A DNA stretch of 64,000 nt, from the NCBI GenBank assembly GCA_026120035.1, contig JALRME010000001.1, positions 3,361,909 through 3,425,908 on the forward strand. Direction: 5' to 3'. The translations under genes and the position numbers were made by a program. The DNA is from Coleophoma eucalyptorum. Its lineage: Eukaryota > Ascomycota > Leotiomycetes > Helotiales > Dermateaceae. Numbering within the stretch: position 1 is the stretch's first letter; each line of letters starts with the position of its first letter. Positions 57,816 through 64,000 of the stretch are shown here, one piece after another. The notes under the pieces are model-generated. The model did no database searches and was not told the origin of the DNA. It was given only the letters and a program-made list of their open reading frames with translations.

Positions 57816-58327
57816 GCGCTCTGTTTTGGGTATCTTTGAAGGCCTCGGGTTGTTATCGGCACAGAATAGCTGTTTACGCCTGTATTTAGACATGACTTAG
57901 GCAATCATAAAGAATAACAATAGTGGAAATGATAATCATGAACATGTGGCCTCCTGATGCAATTTCTTTGTGGATAACATTGTATTATCGCCTGAAAGTC
58001 TCGGCCTAGCTCTTCAACTCTGACTATGGGGCTCCTCTGAATCATTAACCCCAGTTCCCAACTTGATCTGAATTTGAACATAAGCTCGTCTGTTTCGGAA
58101 ATCTGAGGTAGGAACGCCGCCCTGATGGTTATATCACGTGATTAACGACTGGCTTTGTCGTTAGCGTGCTTTCGAAGTTGCGGCTCTCAGTCGCGTTCTC
58201 AAGAATCGTAAACTCGCGCGCAACAGGTACCAAAAGCATTGCGCATTTCCATTTCGCCAATTGAGTGGTTTCAAAACTAAATATTGGATCGCAGATAGAG
58301 CATTGTCCACGTCGATTCTTGTTCAAT
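57816..58327. other. Intergenic, 6PGDH to SSR4
   Basis: 3' UTR of 6PGDH and promoter of SSR4. No gene is seen. One TCACGTGA octamer overlaps 58134-58141. Confidence 0.65.
58135..58140. promoter_or_regulatory. CACGTG in TCACGTGA context, upstream of SSR4
   Basis: An extended palindrome 188 bp before the SSR4 start codon, the preferred type of site for Cbf1-like bHLH factors. Only sequence supports this. Confidence 0.45.
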
Positions 58328-60615
58328 ATGCAGGACCCAGGCTATGGTGTCCATAGGGACTTGGTATGTTTACAGATCTGCGAATAGCTACAGCGTAACC
58401 TCAATGCTAACCATATCAGATTCAACATGTCCATCTCCTCTCTACCTTCCGATATCCTATGCTCCATCAGATCCACCACGAAAAGGTCGCGCAGATGCTT
58501 CTTCAAGCCCCTAAGATTGCTCGAGACCAAGCCCCCTTCTACTGGACATATCTTGACAGACCTGCTGCTGGAACAATCCTTCTTACGTGGCAGCCATTGA
58601 GCATTCTCGGCACAGACTTCGCAAGCGATGGATTTGTCTGGGCTCCCGCAGAGACTGCTTTTCAAATGGAGGTCAATGTTGATGGGGGAGTTTATGTTTG
58701 TGATGACCTTCTTCTCCAAGGGTTTTAGCTGATGCGGTTTTAGACCCTAGAAATGTATCATTCAAAGATTGGATATGCGCCGGGCGAACAAGTTGCGATT
58801 CACTCCCGTAAGAGATATCGTCTGCTCCCTGGGAAGTTCCCCAGCCCCAACGGCCAGAGTCCTGATCCTGGACTGTGGATTGTACACTATAGCGATGTTC
58901 CCCAGCAAGAACGAGTCCCTGTCAACATTATCCCAATCGATATGCGAACCAATACAATCATGAACACGAGACAGTATTTACAGGCGCAAGGGCAGATTGT
59001 CCAGAAAGAATTTATGCTCCACGATCGCGCGAGCTGGCCACAGATTCAGTTTCCTAAGGGGCCCCAGAATAGGCAACCAATCTATGGAGGAAACATGACA
59101 CCCGTTAGGGTTCCACAGCAAATGGCATATCCAGTACCTCATGCCGGTCAGGGACCTCCACCCTCCAAACGACCTCGTACCCAGAATGCCCCGGGGCCAG
59201 CAGCTGGCCCAGTGAGTGCTATCCTTGAAACACCGGATGATGATGAGGATACATCCCGCGGGGATCTTTACGATGCCATTTCCCCCCGTGAGCTCAGCAC
59301 AGAAAGATACAAGCTCAATCATCTGTGGATGGAAGAAGTCATCAATTCGCCGTACTCCCTCCATCAGATCATCCCACAGGACCTTGGAATGGGCCTAAAA
59401 GGCCAACTCTCTACCTTGACGGAAGGTGTTTTTGATGCTCCACTCGATCCGGAAAAAGATGTTGCCAAGGACTCTTTTATTGGAAATCTGGATGCTGGCA
59501 AAGCCGACGAGTTTCGCAAGCGAAGCAAGGAGTACATCGCACAGACCAACAAAGACATTGAGAAGATGAAGGCAAAACATGCCAAACGAATGGAAAAGTT
59601 CAAGAAGAGCTCCTCTTTAGCACGAGCCGAGAAGGAACTTCGTACAGCTGTGCATGATCCAACCGATACTGGCCCAGAGTACTGGCGCTTGGAGGGTAAA
59701 ATTGACGAAGAAGGTAGTGATGATGGCGAGACTGTAACAGTGAGCCCGTCGAAGGTTGATGAAATTTTGGCACAAGTAGAGGCAACTTTAGGGCGTCACA
59801 CAGCAGCCGTAAAGGAACTGCAAAGAATCCAGGATGGAGGTTTCGAGGAAGCCCCAGCTGGGCCTAGTCCTCGCCCTAGATCTGCTTCACGAGACGGATC
59901 TCATCAAAGTGGTCGCAGCGGTGTTTTGGTTGGTGATGCTGATATCGATATGGGAGAGAGCTCCGCTGCTGGCTTACTCGATCAATTCCACACTGGCCTT
60001 TCATCCACTTCTACACCAGGAAACGCAAGCTTGAACTTTCCGACACCTCTGCCGCAAGGCCTATCGACCTCTGCCAGCGGTACTCCTGCAAACCTCAATG
60101 TCCCGTCCCCGCAACCTCAAGCTCCAGCTGCGCCTCAACAACCACCTGTTCCACCCACGACTACCCAGCCAGACGTTGAGATGTCGAACACAACAGGGAC
60201 AGCAGCTCCAGCGGATCCGACTGGGACTGGGGACTGGGTCGTTGTTCCACCGGGAGGCGTATCCCCTACTTCTGCATCAGCACCAGCACCCGCTCCAGCA
60301 CCAGCTCAAGGGACTACACCTCAGCCTGCCGCAAGCACACCAGCCGTAGTCACATCAGCCGCAGCAACACCAGGTGAACAGCCGACAACAACCAATGAAG
60401 CTACACCAGCCTTTGACGCCGATCCAAATGATTTCGGTGATCTTGGTGATCTTGATACCGCAGGTGATGCTTTAGCTGAGTACCACGGTGGCGACGGATT
60501 GGGTGGAGACATGGCCCTAGATATGGATATGGATGATTCTGCCTTTGGCGAAGCCTTCCATGGAGTAGAAAATCGGGGAGCAGATGGAGAGGTTGCTGAA
60601 GGTGATGGCTTGTAA
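58328..60615 (+). CDS. ssr4: SWI/SNF and RSC complexes subunit Ssr4 (DUF1750)
   Basis: Subunit of fungal chromatin-remodelling complexes, acting in the nucleus. The exons are 58328-58363, 58420-58695 and 58744-60615, giving 727 aa. The first join gives MQDPGYGVHRDLIQHVHLLSTF. The second donor is uncertain: GTTTGT at 58696 gives VDGGVYTLEMYHS, and GTTTAT at 58690 gives VDGGTLEMYHS; both keep phase. The N-terminal ~250 residues are the conserved Ssr4 domain: FYWTYLDRPAAGTILLTWQPL, TLEMYHSKIGY, SRKRYRLLPGKFP, PGLWIVHYSDVPQQERVPV, and later RYKLNHLWMEEVINSPYS. The rest is disordered and Pro/Ala/Thr-rich, with a lysine-rich coiled-coil-like segment (YIAQTNKDIEKMKAKHAKRMEKFKK at about 59,535-59,605, noted by position) and an acidic C terminus. 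Confidence 0.92.
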
Positions 60616-60885
60616 GATAGAAATGTAATCGAATGGGTCAAGTTTAGGAATGGTAGGAATATCAGAATGCTTCTTCACACTAAATATCACGTGGGCTGTC
60701 TCATTCCTTGTGGTAAGCCGGCTGCTTCTTCACAGCTGGCTCAATTAGATACATATACTTTGAGTATGCTTACAGACAGCCAGGAATTCTAAGTAGGAGA
60801 ACTTTGGTCCATTTCAGGGTATCAGAAGAAGAAAGAAACTCCAGTCTTATCCTTAGTATCTATGGAATAAAGGACCGAGGAAACA
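60616..60885. other. Convergent intergenic region
   Basis: Short spacer between SSR4 (+) and RTG2 (-), with a CACGTG near 60,688. No gene is seen. Confidence 0.65.
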
Positions 60886-62752
60886 TCAGGCAACGTGAGC
60901 TTCAACAGTCCAACCGAGATGAAGGCCTTTTCCAACTTTGGAGAACATGTCTTCGAGCTTGCCGAGATCAATACCTTCTTGTGACTGCTTTGCTACGGCG
61001 ATCTGCAGCTTAATACCAGATTTGTGACCTTTCTTTCCAAGTCCAAGCGATACATCAGACTTGAAGCTAAGACATGTGTTAGTTGCATTATAGCAAAATC
61101 CTAGAACATGAAAAGACTTACAGAACAGCATCACGGTACGGTCCTGAGCTAAGACCATCTTGTGGAAAGTTGGGTATTACTACTGCCATAGCTCTTGCAA
61201 CAGTTCCAATGAATTCGCACCAAAAGCTCAAATCGGCTCCAATTAACTCTTTGAGATTGTTTTGTAACGGTCGGTCAATGGGGCCAAGGTCAGCTCCCCA
61301 GCGTGCACACATTGTGAGTGCGAGCACAGCTTGGATTTGATGTGTAAGACCAGGGAGACCGGCCAATGAGCCAGAGATTGGATGGTGAAGTGATCTTGCG
61401 GAGTTTGCATCATCTGAATCTCCTGTATGGACCCATATGTTTCGTGCAATATGATCAAGCAATTCTGGGCTGAAGATAGACGGCTGTGACCCAGGGAGAG
61501 CGAGATTCAACCGTTCCACAATTGACGCAATGATAGAATCGTCGGCAATGGCACCATAGGTCACACCAGGTAGCATCGGTAATGGATTGCTCTCTCTCAT
61601 CTTGGCTGGGAGTTTCATGTATAGGACACCCTCCCTGTTTCCGCCGCTGCAGAATGTGACCTGCTTGATCTTAGGAACTGCTTCCACAAGAGCGTGCACA
61701 ACCTCGACAATAGCTGGAAATTGTTCTCTCCGTCTCTTGGACATGCCATAAATCTTCCCATCATAGTCGTTGGCTTTGAGCATTTTCTTCCATTTCACGA
61801 ATCGGTCCCCTGACACAGAATATCCACCAATAGCGGGTATGGGATACGGCTGAATTTGTTCAGTATGCATGAGCATACTTCCATAACCGCGAAAGCCACC
61901 TCCACAGAAGTATATGGAAACCCCACCATCATTCTCAATTTGATTTTTCAATTTCGGGAACCGAGTCTTCATACCCTCGAAGGTCTCTCTCATCCGTTCT
62001 TGCAACTCAGCCATGGCAGCTGCTGCAGTATCTTGAGAGCTGAGAGCTGCAGACAGCTTGGCTGCACCGAATGGCAGACTTTTGGCGGCTTCAGCAGCCA
62101 GTACATCGTATCCAGCCCCAGTAGAGGAATCCACGTATGTCATTTGTACACTTCCTCCTCCCAGATCCATAAACAACCCATCAACTTGGTTGAAACCACT
62201 ACGGGCACCCATGGCACCGAAAAGACTCTCCATTTCTGGGCTGAGTATGTCAACAACCAAGCCACTCTCCTTTTTGATAGCGCTCAACATGTCTTCCCTG
62301 TTTTTGGCAGTCCGCATAGCTTCTGTTGCGAAGACGCTAATGTTCTTTCCTGCTACACCATGGCTATCGCAGATGTTCTTGAACCTGCCCAGTGTTTTTG
62401 CAACCTGTGTAATAGTCTTCTGGGAGAAGTGGAAGGCTTTCGAATCTGGTGCAGACTCGTGGAGGGCATCGTAAAGAGAAATGCCAGCGCGTTCCTTGTA
62501 GATACAGTGCAGTAGTCGACTCCGAGGCTCTGAAAGGTCGGAGATGGAGAATCGAATACCATTGCTTCAGAATGGTCAGTCGTTTTCAGAAATTTGGACT
62601 AGAGAGAGGTGTATGTACATGGAAAGAAGATCAAATTACCTGCCCATATCCACCAGACCATACAATTGCTTGCCAGTACTGTTTGGATCAAAACTAGACA
62701 TTTTCAACGCATAGTTGTGAATTGTTATGATATCCCCCATTTCAGCGGCCAT
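60886..62752 (-). CDS. RTG2: Retrograde regulation protein 2 (Rtg2, Ppx/GppA-like ATPase fold)
   Basis: Cytosolic signalling protein of the Ppx/GppA phosphatase superfamily, required in yeast for mitochondria-to-nucleus retrograde signalling and linked to nitrogen regulation. The exons are 62752-62640, 62564-61122 and 61066-60886, with introns of 75 and 55 nt. The joins are in phase, giving 578 aa; yeast Rtg2 is about 588. The phosphate-binding motif is LYGLVDMGSNGIRFSIS near the N terminus, the second is LFMDLGGGSVQM, and further blocks are YKERAGISLYDA and CGGGFRGYG. I chose the ATG at 62752 for its CACCATGGC context; in-frame ATGs at 62740 and 62701 are possible. The gene is intact. Confidence 0.92.
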
Positions 62753-64000
62753 GGTGGTGGATATTCAGAGTAGGATTGAGGTGTTTCCAGAAATGCTGTG
62801 CAAAAATATAAATCGTCGAAACATGCATGACGCAGGAATGCTACCCCGCCAAAATCTAGTGAATGAACCGCCATTCTTGCTGACTCAGCAAAATTTTCGA
62901 AAGCTGATTTCCTGTCCCATTCCCAGTCAGAGCTGCACTTTGAATTTGTTTATTTTTCACGGTCGTCCCTTCCTCGGCAGCTAGTCTTGCTCTCTCCTTA
63001 CTAATTAGTTTCTCCTTTGGTTGTGATGCTCTATGAAGTCTGTACACGAAATGAAAGCTCAAGCCATCCTTTGCTGCCAACCACTCCTAAATGGTCCATG
63101 TCTGAACTCACAGATCTTTCTCAAATTTAGCTTGCTTCGACCAGACGAATTAACAGTCATATTTGGCTCGTTACTATAGCATCAAAGCCCTCTTCACGAT
63201 CCAGATTTTGATGTTAATTTTCTCTTTTCGGATGCCCCAGTCGAATGCGGTGAGTTTGCTACAAAAGTATTATTGCCTATAATCCAATATGTAAAACACA
63301 TCTTTCAGTAATGTCCTGGGATTATCTACCATGACTCGGACTAGACTCAGAATCTCTGGGCCTTCCATAGTTCTCTGAAAATGCCAATCCTTGAAATATG
63401 CTCTGAAGATTGCTGTCAAATAGATCGGGAACTAGATCTTGTGTGACTACTAACTGATCTAACTTTACGAGCTTTACTCTGTAATAGTTGTATCATGACT
63501 ATTGCAGAGATTACCCGAAGGTGCTATAATTCCTGGGCCATCCATTATAGGGCTGTGTTTGTCAATAATCTATAAGTTGATAAAGATAAAAGAACCTTTT
63601 ACAATCTTCTCGCTGCCTGTTACATCCGGTTACCTAGCCATCGATATTGACTATTAGTTTTAGTTTTAAATGAAATCTATTGCTATTTTATAGAACGATC
63701 TTAATAAGAGTTCGGTTGAAAAAGATGAAAAGCTCTACAAGGTTTAGAGACCGAATTCAAAATAATTCTGGGATAAGCGCTATTTAGAAGTACGCGCTAT
63801 GAACTACGACTAGTAAGTTATCAATCGAAGGAATTCAATGTAGCGTTATCAGGAATCAAATACCTTAAATTGGTGATGAGAAATCACATAAGGGAAACAA
63901 TTGCTGTTTGGAAGACCTACCGCGAAGAGGGCATCTATACTCAGAGACTTTTGCTTGTATTGAAACCTTCTGTTGTGAACCTAGACTATCCCTCTCGAAA
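62753..64000. other. A+T-rich window end without a recognised gene
   Basis: The RTG2 promoter lies at the left side. From about 63,100 the sequence is A+T-rich with stops in every frame. The minus-strand frame at 62856-63080 has no domain and I do not accept it. A gene could begin beyond the window end. Confidence 0.5.

Noticed and set aside
62856..63080. Minus-strand open frame of 74 codons upstream of RTG2
   Set aside because: No domain or homology is recognised, and it sits in the RTG2 promoter and 5' UTR region.
1..64000. tRNA genes and intact transposons
   Set aside because: Reading by eye found no convincing tRNA B-box/cloverleaf, transposase, reverse transcriptase or long terminal/inverted repeats. 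A tRNAscan-SE and repeat-library search would be decisive.

Overview
This window is a stretch of a filamentous ascomycete genome (Pezizomycotina). The gene content and style resemble Leotiomycetes, but I did not test that. The support is: genes with several very short introns (mostly 45-75 nt) that have GT..AG ends and a CTAAC/CTGAC branch site just before the acceptor; eukaryotic housekeeping genes (RNA polymerase I subunit, 6-phosphogluconate dehydrogenase, RTG2, SSR4); and fungus-restricted families (DUF3425 bZIP-like, BIM1-like, NACHT STAND protein, tyrosinase, quercetinase). I assembled 19 protein-coding genes by checking reading phase across every proposed intron. I recognised no tRNA, rRNA, CRISPR array or intact transposon.

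Layout. 1.5-6.3 kb: RPA135 (+) and a small bZIP-like DUF3425 protein (-). 6.9-24.3 kb: an accessory block encoding secreted enzymes: tyrosinase (-), a quercetin 2,3-dioxygenase (-) divergent from a GH3 beta-glucosidase-like enzyme (+), and a secreted amidase (+). An uncharacterised protein with four N-terminal cysteines (+) lies between them. The block also holds an assembly gap flanked by poly-G and poly-C. 25-32 kb: a large DUF8004-like protein (-) and an ACS-family MFS transporter (+). 33-39.5 kb: a NACHT/STAND protein without a C-terminal repeat domain (-), a six-cysteine GPI-type secreted protein (-) and, divergent from it, a BIM1/LPMO-like membrane-anchored surface protein (+). 40-47.7 kb: an RNA-dependent RNA polymerase (-) and a nine-exon GH15 trehalase/glucoamylase-like enzyme (-). 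49.7-62.8 kb: mostly core genes: a TPT/SLC35C2-like transporter (+), an RBM42-like RRM protein (-), 6PGDH (+), the SWI/SNF-RSC subunit SSR4 (+) and RTG2 (-). 62.75-64 kb is A+T-rich and without a recognisable gene.

How the genes may work together. The core genes cover ribosomal RNA transcription, the pentose phosphate pathway, chromatin remodelling and retrograde/nitrogen signalling, and show no common pathway. The 6.9-24.3 kb block is the most suggestive. A beta-glucosidase could free flavonol aglycones, quercetinase opens the flavonol ring, and tyrosinase oxidises phenols, all outside the cell. This is an inference from families and from the divergent promoter, not a demonstrated cluster. 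The NACHT protein, the two secreted surface proteins and the RdRP are typical accessory or self-defence genes of such fungi.
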